A stretch of 64,000 nt of DNA from Raphanus sativus (taxonomy: Eukaryota > Streptophyta > Magnoliopsida > Brassicales > Brassicaceae), in the NCBI RefSeq assembly GCF_000801105.2, contig NC_079511.1, positions 16,267,792-16,331,791 of the forward strand, read 5' to 3'. This document shows, piece by piece, positions 48,899 through 60,298 of this stretch (position 1 is its first letter; every line of letters starts with the position of its first letter). Under the pieces are notes generated by a model. That model was not told where the DNA came from. It was given only the letters and a program-made list of their open reading frames with translations, and searched no databases. Both the position numbers and the translations under genes were made by a program.

Positions 48899-49210
48899 TG
48901 TAATCGACCAACAGGGATCTTCTCGGCGACCATTAAAAGAACAGAAAGGCTTCTCAATTTGTTTGTTGTAGCAGTTGATTGAGGATTTCTGATTTGATGA
49001 TATAAATTTTGATTTCATATAATATGATTCGATACTTTTATGTAGATTCATATTGGTTTCAAACTTTTGATTTATTCTCTTTTTAACAGTTTGCATATGA
49101 ACAGTTTATATATTATTATTTAAAAAAAAATGTAGCCAAAAATTGATAAAAATGTATTTCTGGTCGACGATATCAACAGATCTTAACAATATGGCATATT
49201 GTTACTACTT
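48899..49210. other. 3' flank of the pseudouridine synthase gene
   Basis: Contains the gene's 3' UTR and A+T-rich DNA up to the next element. No gene. Confidence 0.4.
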
Positions 49211-49213
49211 AGT

Positions 49214-49746
49214 CCTGTTCAAAATCGCGGCCGCTAGGTGTTTGGAGTTTGACCGCGGAAATCGTTGAAGCTGTGTATTGATTTGCCTAATTCTCGAGTT
49301 GATCGCTTAATTTTCAAGTTGACGTTTAATTTCCGTTTAATTCCAGCGTAAAGTTTTTTTTCGCCTAAAACACTGTTGACTATTGACTATTTTTTATTCG
49401 TTATTGAATAACAGAATTTGTATAAATATCATTACCAAATAATAACAATTAGCTATTAAGTCCAAAATCATTGTTCAAACCTAAAACAAATACATATATA
49501 TTGCAATTGGAGATTCTAACGTATCAAATAAATCATAATCTAAATGATTCAACAAATCAAAAAAAACTATTTAAATGTTTTTATAAAAATTTATGTAATT
49601 ATGTCTAAGAACTTGCAACATCATGTTTAAAAATAGCTAAATAAATTATAAATATATAAAACTATATTTAAAACTAGTTTCTAGTTTCCGAATACTCCTT
49701 AATTTTTTTGGTAACTCGCTAGAGCCTAGTGCGTTTCCGAACAGGG
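49214..49746. mobile_element. Non-autonomous element with CCTGTTC termini, in the PPR upstream region
   Basis: The left end CCTGTTCAAAATCGC and the complement of the right end CCCTGTTCGGAAACGC form an imperfect inverted repeat, with CTAGG at similar positions inside both. Flanks share ACTT (49207-49210 and 49749-49752 in one alignment), but the exact target duplication is not clear. About 533 bp and no coding capacity. It ends ~147 bp before the PPR ATG. A related end occurs at 22829. Confidence 0.5.
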
Positions 49747-49893
49747 CTACTTCCTAGTGTCGGGAAGAAGTCTGTCGGAACAAAACGGCTTCGCTACCAA
49801 GACCAGAAGCGCGGTGAAACTGAAACATAAAAACAAAGAGTTGAAAGTGAAACAAGAGCGTCATAGTTCAGTTTTGGTGAAGCCTCAAATGGA

Positions 49894-51745
49894 ATGGCTC
49901 GAGTTTACATGGAGACGCTGATACAGAGATGCGTCACTTTCCCCCAAATCAAAGAGCTCCACTCCCATTTCGTCACCGCCGGCCATCTCCAATCCTCCTT
50001 CCTCCGCTCTCGCCTCCTCGATCGCTGCGCCGTTTCTCCCTTCGGAGACCTCTCCTTCGCCCTACAGATCTTCCGCCGCATCCCTAAACCTTTAACCAAT
50101 GATTGGAACGCAATCATCCGCGGATACGCCGCCAGTTCCCAGCCGTCCCTCGCGTTCTCGTGGTATCGCTCCATGTTGTTGTCGCAAGCTTCGTCGTCAT
50201 CGTCTCTGTCTAGAGTCGACGCTCTCACATGCTCTTTCACTTTAAAAGCCTGCGCACGTGCGCTCTGCTCCTCCGCCACGGCCCAGCTTCACGCTCAGAT
50301 TAACCGTCGCGGGTTACTCGCGGACGCGCTTCTTTGCACAACCTTGCTCGATGCCTACTCTAAAAACGGAGATTTGGCAAGCGCGCATAACCTGTTCGAC
50401 GAAATGCCTGTTAGAGATGTCGCGTCGTGGAACGCTTTGATCGCTGGATTAGCGTCTGGGAACCGAGCTCACGAGGCGTTGGAGCTGTATAAACGAATGG
50501 AGATTGAAGGAGTTCGAAGAAATGAAGTAACTGTTGTTGCTGCTCTCGGAGCTTGTTCTCACTTGGGTGCTATTAAGGAAGGTGAACATATCCATGGCTA
50601 CGTAAAAGACGCGAACTTGGATCAAAACGTGTTCGTCAGCAACGCGACCATCGATATGTATACGAAATGCGGGTTTGTGGATAAAGCTTTTCAAGTGTTC
50701 GATCAGTTCACAAGCAAGAAGAGCATTGTTACGTGGAACACTATGATCATGGGGTTTGCTGTGCACGGAGAAGCGCACAAGGCGTTAGAGATGTTCGAGA
50801 AACTTGAGCACAACGGCAGCATCAAGCCTGATGATGTCTCCTACTTAGCTGCTCTAACCGCGTGCAGACACGCCGGATTAGTGGAGTACGGTACATTTGT
50901 ATTCAACAACATGGCTTGTAACGGCGTCGAGCCTAACATGAAGCATTACGGCTGTGTGGTTGATCTGTTGGGCCGCGCAGGAAAGCTGAGAGAAGCTCAC
51001 GACATTATATGCTCCATGTCTATGGTACCGGATCCTATTTTATGGCAAAGCCTTCTTGGAGCTTCAGAGATTCACAAGAACGTCGAGATGGCTGAAATAG
51101 CTTCTAAGAAACTGATTGAGTTGGGTGTTTACAACGACGGGGATTTCGTCTTGTTATCCAACATTTATGCAGCGCAGGGAAGGTGGAAGGACGTAGGACG
51201 AGTGAGAGGTGATATGGAGACTAAACAAGTGAAGAAGATTCCCGGTCTTAGCTACATAGAAGCTGAAGGAACTATACATAAATTCTACAATAGCGATAAG
51301 AGCCATCAACTGTGGAGAAAGATCTATGAGAAGATCGATGAGATCAGGTATATATATTTTGCAATTAGTACACAACTGAGAATTGCAAATCTATTGCTTT
51401 TGGGTTTACTCTTTTTTTTCATTTGATGAAATTAGTTTCAAGATAAGGGAAGACGGTTACGTGGCGCAGACGGGACTTGTGTTGCACGACATTGGAGAGG
51501 AAGAGAAAGAGAACGCTTTGTGTTATCACAGCGAGAAATTGGCGGTGGCTTATGGATTGATGATGGTGGAAGGTGCGGGAGAGGAGACTCCGGTGAGGGT
51601 TATAAAGAATTTGAGAATTTGTGGGGACTGTCATGTTGTCTTCAAACATATCTCGAAAATTTATAAGAGAGAGATCATTGTTAGGGATAGAGTTCGGTTT
51701 CATAGGTTCAAAGACGGCTCTTGTTCTTGCAAAGATTATTGGTGA
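49894..51745 (+). CDS. Pentatricopeptide repeat protein, PLS class with E and DYW domains
   Basis: Two exons, 49894-51347 and 51436-51745 (88-bp intron, phase 2), giving 587 residues. Tandem PPR motifs run from ~70 to ~400 (DVASWNALIAGLASGNRAHE, SIVTWNTMIMGFAVHGEAHK, DDVSYLAALTACRHAGLVEY, MKHYGCVVDLLGRAGKLREA). An E/E+ region follows (WQSLLGASEIHKNVEMAE, FVLLSNIYAAQGRWKDVGRV). The C-terminal DYW deaminase-like domain has HSEKLA and CGDCH zinc/active-site residues and ends in DYW. Such proteins bind specific organelle transcripts and direct C-to-U RNA editing. A clear transit peptide is not obvious in the short N-terminus. A. thaliana AT1G34160 is the positional counterpart. Without splicing the frame stops at 51424-51426, removing the whole DYW domain, so splicing decides editing competence. 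The 3' flank is interrupted by an LTR retrotransposon 26 bp after the stop. Confidence 0.92.
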
Positions 51746-51775
51746 CATTACAATATAAAGAGGCGATGATGAGTA

Positions 51776-52061
51776 TGATAAGAACTTGTATGTATTTGTA
51801 TTAAGATCCGCCCAACCACCCTCTCTTAGACTCTACAGATCAGAGTACTAAGCCTAACTTGTATCTCACAAACGAGCATACAACTCTCGTGATTCCAACT
51901 GAATGAATAACTGTAACAACTAATGAATCCCTTATATACTGAGACTCATTTACATTCTTTATTAGTCACGTAACTAACTTGCCAGCTAAGCAACACTCGC
52001 GTTCCTTTCCTCTTCGCTTCTTTTCTTTCTCCTTGAGATATAAACTCTCGAAGGCATATCA
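51776..52061 (-). repeat. 3' LTR of the chromovirus
   Basis: Begins TGATAAG and ends GCATATCA on the + strand. Same length as the other LTR with about seven substitutions. The element's last open frame (chromodomain end) terminates inside it at 51986. Confidence 0.93.
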
Positions 52062-52267
52062 ATACCCCCCGGGTAGAGAACGAGCTTGTCCTCAAGCGAA
52101 TAACTTGGAAATTGATGCTTCAGATCAGATAAACGCATCCAAGAATTCTCATGAGACGGCAGGTTCTTCCATGACACCAACACCTCCAAATGTCCTTCAG
52201 CATCATATCGTGTACTAAGCAACTCGTTAGGTTCCACCAGTAACTCATCATCTCGAGACAAGGACAC
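51986..52267 (-). pseudogene. Chromodomain at the end of the chromovirus integrase
   Basis: Minus-strand frame with LSTRYDAEGHLEVLVSWKNL then PSHENSWMRLSDLKHQFPSY, the layout of the C-terminal chromodomains of plant Ty3 chromoviruses, which guide integration through chromatin marks. It is separated from the integrase core by frame breaks between 52267 and 52932. Confidence 0.75.
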
Positions 52268-52931
52268 CGGTAAAGGAGTAACAATGCTACCCTGTTCAAT
52301 GACTGCTTCAGCTGAGAGACATGAAAAACCGGGTGTACCTTTGATCCTTTTGGCTTATCGTCCCAATTCTTTCCAGAACCTCATAACGACCATAGTAACG
52401 TGCAGCAAGCTTCTGACAGAGACGCCGACTCACAGTCTGCTGTCATATGGTCGCAACTTCCAGCTCTGCCCATTCACAAGGACTCGATTCTATGTCCAAA
52501 CATCACATGCCAGCAGATGTGGTCACCATCATAGGTACTCAAGATATGTCTATGATCGATCTCCTTATGCTTTCCTCGTCGAGACAAAGCCTCCTTCTTC
52601 TATTGCCTTGGCTGATCGATCCGTATCGGGCTTATCTGATGGAAGACCAGAACATCCACCTACTTACGGTCCGCCCTCACTTATCTCTTCCTTAGATTAA
52701 CCGAATCCGCTAATGTGTCCAATGGAAGGGAGGCTACAGGTGTAGCTTCAAGGTGTAGGGTAGAAGTCAGGCTATACACTAGGATGGCAGTCCCAACTGA
52801 GATGAGTACTTTGCTGGAATGGCAGCCCCAACTGCTTAGCTCAAGGAACAACACGACCTCTATACCCCCGAGGAGACTCCAATGAAGATGGTGGAGGAGC
52901 GGAAGGCTGATAGGTGTGCTCAAATAGATTT

Positions 52932-53929
52932 TCACACAACCTCAAACTCCAAATCTCTTCTTTTCTTATCTGTGTTATTCTTCATAATATCTTGAGCACG
53001 AAGCAAGTGCTGTTTAACGTCCTGTAGCATCACATCTCGATCTCGTAACATCGTTTCCAACTCAAAATTCTTCGTAGAACCCTCTTCAAACCGTAACAGA
53101 GCAGGCGGTTCACGACCATAGACCATTTGAAACGGAGTACACCTAATAGCTGTGTGATAAGACGTATTGTACCAAAGCTCAGCCCACATCAAATACTTGG
53201 ACCACGTCTTAGGATGCACAGAAGCGAAGCAACGTAAGTAGGTTTCAAGACAACGGTTCAAAACTTCAGTTTGACCATCCGAATGAGGATGAAAAGCCGT
53301 GCTAAAGCGAAGAGTAGTACCAGCTGCCATGAAACAATCTTTCCAGAAAGTGCTGAGAAAGATCTTGTCTCTATCAGAGATGATTGATCTAGGGAAACCA
53401 TGAAGTTTGACCACACTTTCCACGAACTTCTGAGCAACATCTGCAGCAGTAAACAGATGCTTCATTGGGATGAAGTGACTGTATTTACTTAACCGGTCAA
53501 CTACCACAAAGATCACGTTCCAGCCTCTAGAAACAGGCAAACCCTCAATAAAATCCATCGAGATGTCTTCCCATATCTGATTCGGAATGTCAATAGGTTG
53601 CAGCAATCCTGCTGGTACACGCGTAGAGTATTTATGCGTTTGACAAATCTCGCATTCTGCTACATACTCTTGTACACTCTTCCTCATCTTTGGCCAATAA
53701 AATGTTGCCCGAATCCTCTGTAGTGGTTTAAAAACACCAGAGTGTTATCCCAACAAGCTGTCGTGACATTTACGCAAATCACTGGAATGTGGATCGAGTT
53801 ACTTGGCAGAAACAAACGGCCTTTGTAGAACAACCTTCCTTGCACCACTGTAAACCCTTCCTTAGGTGCTTCACCACTACTTACTTTCGCAATCAGATGT
53901 TGTATGCTCGTTCTGATCCACTTCTGCAT
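52932..53929 (-). pseudogene. Chromovirus integrase (zinc finger and DDE core), frameshifted
   Basis: 53687-52932 encodes 251 residues with [21 protein letters not shown] (first Asp), IISDRDKIF (second Asp) and [11 protein letters not shown] (catalytic Glu), so the DDE triad is present. The upstream zinc-binding part lies in another frame (53929-53684) and has lost normal spacing. The enzyme would insert element cDNA into the genome. Confidence 0.8.
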
Positions 53930-54774
53930 AAATGTCTTGAGCTTGTAAAGACGCTGGCAACGTCAAGGCAAAGAATCTAGGGATCACCTCAATAGCAGTA
54001 TAATGAACTATTCTTGACAGACCATCAGCTACACGATTCTCTGCTCCCACCTTGTACTCAATGTCGAAATCATAACCCAAAATACGTGTCAGCCATCGTT
54101 GATAATCCAAAGTAACCTCACGTTGCTCCAACAGATACTTAAGACTCTGTTGATCCGTTCTTACTACAAACCTTCTGCCCAACAAATAGTGACGCCATTT
54201 TTGAATAGACAACACAATAGCCATTAATTCCCTCTCATAAATCGGTTTCTGCTGTTCCTTCTCTGTCAAGGCATGGCTGGCTGAAGTAAGCAATGGGGTG
54301 TTTACCCTGCATCAGTACTGCTCCCAAGCCATATCCCGACGCGTCAGACTCGATGATAAAGACTTGAGAAAAATCAGGAAGCTTCAATACCGGAGTTGAC
54401 GTCATAGCCTTCTTCAATGCTTCAAAAGCCACAAGAGTGTCGTTAGACCATTCAAACTTGTCTTTTTTAAGTAGCTCTGTTAGTGGTCTCGCTAACATCC
54501 CATAATGCAATACAAATCTTAGGTAATATCCAGTTAGTCCCAAGAAACCTCTGACATCCTTCACTGTTCTAGGAATTGGCCATTTAACCACTGCTTTTAT
54601 CTTTTCTGGATCTGTAGAAACGCCTTGCTCTGAAATACAATGCCCCAAATACTCAATCTGCGTTTGACCGAAAGCACACTTTTTTCTGTTCGCAAACAAC
54701 TTGTGCTTGCAGAAGATCTTCAACACTTCTCTGAGATGCTCTACATGTTCTTCCATTGAAGAGCTATACACCAA
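53877..54774 (-). pseudogene. Chromovirus reverse transcriptase C-terminus and RNase H, frameshifted
   Basis: 54774-54235 holds the thumb/connection part (LVYSSSMEEHVEHLREVL, IEYLGHCIS, KFEWSNDTLVAFEALKKAM) and the start of RNase H (IESDASGYGLGAVLMQ). A shift near 54260 leads to 54293-53877 with YERELMAIVLSIQKWRHYL, VVRTDQQSLKYLL and NRVADGLSR. The break at 54775-54790 lies beside a homopolymer run at the polymerase active site. Confidence 0.8.
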
Positions 54775-54778
54775 TATG

Positions 54779-56398
54779 TCATAAAAAAACCAACACGAAC
54801 TTGCCCAAGTAAGGTTGAAACAGCTCGTTCATGAGAGACTGAAAGGTAGCTGGAGCATTCATCAATCCAAACGGCATGACTGTGAATTCATAATGCCCCT
54901 CATGTGTCCTAAACGCAGTCTTCTCAATATCCCCTTCTTTCATACGTATCTGATGATAACCCGATCTCAAATCCAGCTTAGAAAACCACTTGGCTCCGTT
55001 GAGTTGATCCAACAGCTGGTCTATCATAGGGATGGGATACTTGTCTGGAACGGTAGATCGATTTAGCATCCTATAATCCACACAAAACCTCCAACTCTTG
55101 TCCTTTTTCTTTATCAAAAGAACAGGACTAGAATAAGGACTATGGCTCCTGCGAATCACTCCAGTCGCTAACATCTCCTTAACACTCTTCTCCATGATTT
55201 CTTTATGCACTTGAGGATATCTATAAGGCCTCACAGTAACCGGTCCACAACCTTGTTGTAGGATGATCCCATGTTCACGTCCACGTACCGGAGGAAGCTC
55301 GGTAGGTTCGTGAAAGATATGCTCAAACTCATTCAACAAGTCAATGAGTTGAGGAGGAGTCTCAGAGTCTGGCTGTAGTGATTCAATCATATTTTCTTGG
55401 CGCAAACTTGGCTGTTCTCCTATTAATGTAATCTGCTTCCCTTCATAAGCAAACGTGTATTGATGCCTCTCCCAATCTACTTCACATTTCCCAAGCCTAC
55501 GCAGCCAATACATGCCAAGAGTGACATCAATATTTCCTAACTCCAAAACAATGAAATCCGTAGTGAAAGTCCACCCTTGGAGAGTTATTTGCACATTTCT
55601 ACAAACTCCCACTCCACTCACGGAAACTCCTGTACCCAACAACACTTCCAGGCTATTACTCTTCTCAGTAACTAGCTTCAGCTGCTCTGCTACTGCTGGT
55701 GATATGAAGTTATGAGTGGCTCCACTATCTAACATCACCAATAAAGAACATTTCTTGATACTGCCTTGGAGCTTAGTTGTAGTTGGTGAATCTTTTCCCA
55801 AAAACGACTGTAGAGATAAGGTCTTTAATTGTGGTTCCCACAGTATCTCATCCGTCTCTGTATCAGTAGTCTCTTGATCAACTAGCTCCAACTCAACTCC
55901 ATTAAAAACTGTCAAAACACGAAGAGAAGCATTTGGACAAACTCCATTAACAAGATGCTGACGACTCCACTTAGCATCACACTTAAAGCACAAGCCAAGT
56001 CGTCTCTTTTCTGCAATCTGTGCTTCTGAAAGACGCAGTGCTTGTCTCGCAGTTCCCTGAGGTGTTGGAGTTGTTGTTACTGCAGGTTGCGCGGTTTGTT
56101 TCTGCTTCCAACTACTCGTAGGAGCATAACTCGAGTAAGATTTAGAACTACTGCTCATTGTTGAGTTCCCTTTCGTTTTCCTCAATTGAACCTCCTTCTT
56201 CACCACACTAAACAGAGAACTGTCTTCCATCTGATAAGCCGTAGCAATCATATCTGGAAGATCCACAGGCTTACACATCGTCACTACCTCTCTCATCTCT
56301 TCAGTAAGACCATTCATGAATATCCCTTCACGCTGAGTATCCGAGATGCCAAAAGCTTGTGTTGACAGGTCCTCAAACTGGGTGAATATATTCTGCAA
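54779..56398 (-). pseudogene. Chromovirus gag C-terminus, protease and reverse transcriptase (539-residue open frame)
   Basis: The longest intact piece. A zinc-knuckle-like [19 protein letters not shown] has altered spacing. The protease active site reads [11 protein letters not shown]. The reverse transcriptase starts near the middle ([62 protein letters not shown]). The frame ends just before the catalytic Asp-Asp motif. Gag N-terminal part is in other frames upstream. Confidence 0.85.
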
Positions 56399-57012
56399 TC
56401 GTTCCCGTCTGACGAACGGCGAAGAACGGTTGACTAGGATCTCGCAATCGCACTCTGCTGAATCGCGTGATCAACCTTTGCTTGAAATCTAACCATGTCT
56501 CAAACGGTCGCCTCAAGATTTCACTATTGAACCAGCTCAGCACATCACCGCTCAAACTGACCGAAACCAGCTCGATCTTCGCTACCTCATCGTAACCTCC
56601 CAATCGAAAGAATCTTTCAGCTAAATGCGATCCAACCGTACGCATCTTCACCATCGAAGATCGGAAGTTCGACGCGTTTCATCATCTCTCGATGATCGCT
56701 TATCGCGTTCTGAACCCTAGCTTCTCCCATCGTAGGACTCCGGCCAGGAATCGAGTCAGAGTTGTGTACTCGATTGTCACTGGTTGACGGAATCTGTTGA
56801 TGATCTTGAATCGCCGTCGTATTCTTCGTTAACAAGTTGAACAGCTCCGTGAACATATCCTCCAAGCTCGTCATCGAAGCTCGTAACTGCACCGTCGATT
56901 CTTGTTGCTCGGCGTAGTTCGCCGCAACCGTCTGTGAAAGAGATTCTAACGTCGTCGCTCTCGTCATCTTCAAATCGCGATCTGTTCGATCCAGAACGCT
57001 CTCACGCACCAA
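56373..57012 (-). pseudogene. Chromovirus gag N-terminus, frameshifted
   Basis: Two overlapping frames, 57012-56617 (starting 3 bp inside the right LTR boundary) and 56654-56373. The second has LVSVSLSGDVLSWFN and [16 protein letters not shown], typical of the retrotransposon gag domain, which packages element RNA into virus-like particles. Confidence 0.75.
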
Positions 57013-57014
57013 TT

Positions 57015-57300
57015 TGATAAGAACTTGTATGTATTTGTATTAAGATCCGCCCAACCACCCTCTCTTAGACTCTACAGATCAGAGTACTAAGCTTAACTTG
57101 TATCTCACAAACGAGCATACAACTCTCGTGATTCCAACTGAATGAATAACCGTAACAACTAATGAGTCCCTTATATACGGAGACTCATTTACATTCCTTA
57201 TTAGTCACGTAACTAACTTGCCAGCTAAGCAACACTCGCGTTCCTTTCCTCTTCGCTTCTCTTCTTCCTCCTTGAGATATAAACTCTCGAAGGCATATCA
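57015..57300 (-). repeat. 5' LTR of the chromovirus
   Basis: Mirror of 51776-52061, TGATAAG...GCATATCA. On the minus strand it is followed by AATTGGTGCGTGAGAGC, the expected primer-binding-site position. I could not assign the tRNA. Confidence 0.93.
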
Positions 57301-57305
57301 GAGTA

Positions 57306-57797
57306 TGTTTCTTTAAACCAAAAATTTTGACTAGGCTTTTTACAGAAACACTAATTATAAATGAAAATGAAAAAATCATACATTCTCTTTAACAAGAAGT
57401 GCGTGGAATAATATTTTTTTGGTGAAAGTTTTATATGATTGCATTTTCTCTTTATTTAAAGTAGGCATATGCATAAAATACTTAATCTGAAATCTGAACC
57501 ATAACCCAAACCAAAAAAAAAAAAATCTGTACTTAGTCTGAAATTTAAGAAATACATGAATGGGTTTTGTAAGATGATACAAGACATATCCGAACCTCAA
57601 GTATTATTAGCCGAACATAAACGGATAACCCAGAAAAATCAAAAAATCCAGAAAAAATAATCTTAAAACCTTTAGTATGTCTAAATTAATCACAAATATA
57701 AACATTTGAAACTTAAATATGTATTTCATATATTTAATTATATATTTATTTTGAAATGATATCTAAAAGGTATTTATTTATTTTATTTTAAAATACC
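57306..57797. other. A+T-rich spacer
   Basis: No gene. Phrases such as 'gaaccataacccaaacc' resemble dispersed Brassicaceae repeats without defined ends. Confidence 0.3.
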
Positions 57798-57813
57798 GTA
57801 AATATCCAATTCT

Positions 57814-57889
57814 TTTTTTTTTTGAATTATACAGAGGTATCCTGGCCCCATCGAAGTGGTCCAGACTAGTCACGTGTTGCCACATGTCG
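57814..57889 (-). mobile_element. 5'-truncated SINE, family A, with 16-bp target duplication
   Basis: 76-bp insert flanked by GTAAATATCCAATTCT (57798-57813 and 57890-57905). Its A-tail is on the minus strand (T-run at left). The complement 'CACGTGACTAGTCTGGACCA' ... 'GATACCTCTGTATAATTC' matches the 3' end of the SINE at 23.4-23.6 kb. Confidence 0.85.
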
Positions 57890-57905
57890 GTAAATATCCA
57901 ATTCT

Positions 57906-59014
57906 ATATAAATACATATTTATTTCTTTTTTTTGCTTTTAATTTTGGATTTAACTTCATATATATCTTAACCGAACCAATATAACCAGATCCGAACGGT
58001 ATATGGTTAGTCTATGATTTTTACGATGTAATACAAATTAGAACCAAAAAAATGTGTTATATCCGAATTCAATCCGTACTTAAAAATTTACCAGAATGAG
58101 ACTTATGGTGTGATTTAAATGAGAACCAAAATCAAAAAATTCCTATTCCGTAACCCAATGGGTATCTGAACGCTCAAACCTAATTTTAAAATATTTCTAT
58201 GTTTTGTTTAAAATAGTTTTATATTTAATAAATATTTACATATTTGTTGGAATAACCCGTAATATTAACTCATAAAAATATCAACAATACCATGTTCTAT
58301 CATATCATCAAGCATTCATAGTAGTTAAGTATTAATATTTATTGTATCAATATATATATATATATATATATATATATCTATTTTTAATACTATATCTATA
58401 GGAATTATATTATTATGTATCTATAGTGAGGGTTTTCAAGAATTTGTCTTTTGCATTTGGTTTAAATTATAGTTGTATAGGCATGTATAATTTTTATTAT
58501 ATTAATAAATAAAATATAATTGCTTAGTTACTTAAATTTAATGTGAATAGAAATTGAATTCATTATTTTTTAAAGAAAATAGATTAGTTATTTAGCTCCT
58601 TAACATTAGGAAAGTGTATATATTTAATAATATTTATGTTAGGTATAAGTAGAAATAACAAAAAAAGCTAGTTAAATGTATGGTTCAACCTAGACTACGT
58701 GTAAGTAAATAAAATTACTTCTGTTTTAATAGTATCAATGATTAATTCTATTTTAATATCATATATAATATAATTATAAAAATTATAAAGATATAATATA
58801 TTTTTATAATAGAATGTTTATATTAAATTAATTTATAATTATACTATAATACTAATTACAAAACTAATCAATTCATTAATTAAACAATATTTAAAAAGTT
58901 TAATAAGATTTTGTAAGTTTTTTTCTCAGAAATTTTTTATAACTAAAATTAATTAGATTACACTTAAAATTCATTTATTATTAATATCCTTATAACTATG
59001 TAGAAATGTTCTAT
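57906..59014. other. A+T-rich spacer
   Basis: (TA)n at 58350-58376. No gene or defined element; it borders the tandem array. Confidence 0.3.
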
Positions 59015-59911
59015 ATTTAATAAATTAATGGTTTGTTGAAAATAACTCGGTTTTGTCATTCACTGTTTAAGAAAATATTTTATGTAAAACAAGAATTTTT
59101 CTTTGTCATGGTTTAGAAATTTTATAAGGATATGTTATATATTTAATAAAGTATTGGTTTCTTCAAAAAACTCATTTTATCATTCACATATTTAAAAAAT
59201 ATTTTATGTAAAATAAAATAATAATTTCTGTCATGGTTTATATATTACTTAATCTAAACTTTGGCTTTTATCTTGTTCTTGTTTGATTATTTTATGTATA
59301 TAAGATACAGATTATAAAATGCAAAATGGAAAATGATAAACAATATCACAATGTTTTGAATGGTTAAGAATAATTAACGATTGAGTTCATTTGAAAAAAA
59401 CTAATGTTTTCTTTATGTTTATACAAAATTTATAAATTAATCTTTATTATAAAATTTTATGGACCATATTTGACAAGACCCACACCACATTAGGGTTTTT
59501 ATACGGTATATTATCTTATAAAATTGTGTCATATTTTGAATCATACCAATCCGAGCATTGTGAAAATTATTAATTTTGTGGTAATAAACTTATCTAATAC
59601 TAATTTATACTAAATTTTAAAATTATTTTTATTTTATTTTATAAACCAAGTGTTACAAAATTTAAATACAGTTACACAGTCTAAAATGGTTTTATTCTCA
59701 TTTTCTATAGCATTTATAAACTTCTTAAATACAATTATATATATCGAATTTTCGAAGAAATTCCAAAATATTTAGTACATAATACTAGCTCCTCCTCCTG
59801 TAGAATAGGAATTAATTACTATTTATTATTTGAATTTAGGATAATAGGAGTATGCAAATATTTGGTATACATATGAAAATTCTGTTTGGAAAAATTCAGC
59901 GGCCCCAGATG

Positions 59912-60214
59912 CTACCAGATGCACATCTTCTCACATTCCGCTTTGGTGTTTCGGTAGCGTGTAGTGGAGCTGCAACACCAAACATTCTTTTGGTCTTTTA
60001 AAGAATGTTCATTTGGGTTTTTAATCGAGGTTGGCACATACATAAAGTTTAAAGAATAAAACAATTAAAAAGATGATATAGTATAATAATATTATATTAA
60101 TGGTAATGATGTTAAAGGATTGGATGGACCGTAAGCGATATATGACTTACATTCATAAAAACTAGCAAAACAAACCAGAACAATACAAAATATAGTAAAT
60201 TTGGATGCCGACAT
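59912..60214 (-). pseudogene. Cysteine-rich peptide gene copy 1 (unit 1, distal), broken
   Basis: Exon 1 (ATG at 60214) encodes an intact-looking signal peptide, MSASKFTIFCIVLVCFASFY. The second-exon region lacks the AG acceptor seen in copies 2 and 4 and carries stop codons soon after its start plus an indel before the cysteine motif. It cannot make the peptide. Confidence 0.8.
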
Positions 60215-60298
60215 TGTAACTCTTCACTGTAAATAAATGCTTTGTTTTATTGTATGAAAATAAACTTAGATGTTTTGTAAATTCAGCGGCCCCAGGTG

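Larger units (their letters stand above)
51776..57300 (-). mobile_element. Ty3/gypsy chromovirus-type LTR retrotransposon, complete length, frame-broken
   Basis: 5525 bp bounded by two 286-bp LTRs and a perfect 5-bp target duplication GAGTA (51771-51775 and 57301-57305). Coding sequence is on the minus strand in the order gag, protease, reverse transcriptase, RNase H, integrase, chromodomain. A G-rich polypurine tract (minus strand, complement of 52062-52075) abuts the 3' LTR. The chromodomain and short LTRs suggest a chromovirus, perhaps Reina-like by size. The two LTRs differ at about 7 of 286 sites, so insertion was fairly recent. Several frameshifts make it non-autonomous. Confidence 0.93.

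Noticed and set aside
49905..50279. 124-residue minus-strand frame opposite the PPR gene
   Set aside because: Shadow of the PPR coding strand with no recognisable domain.
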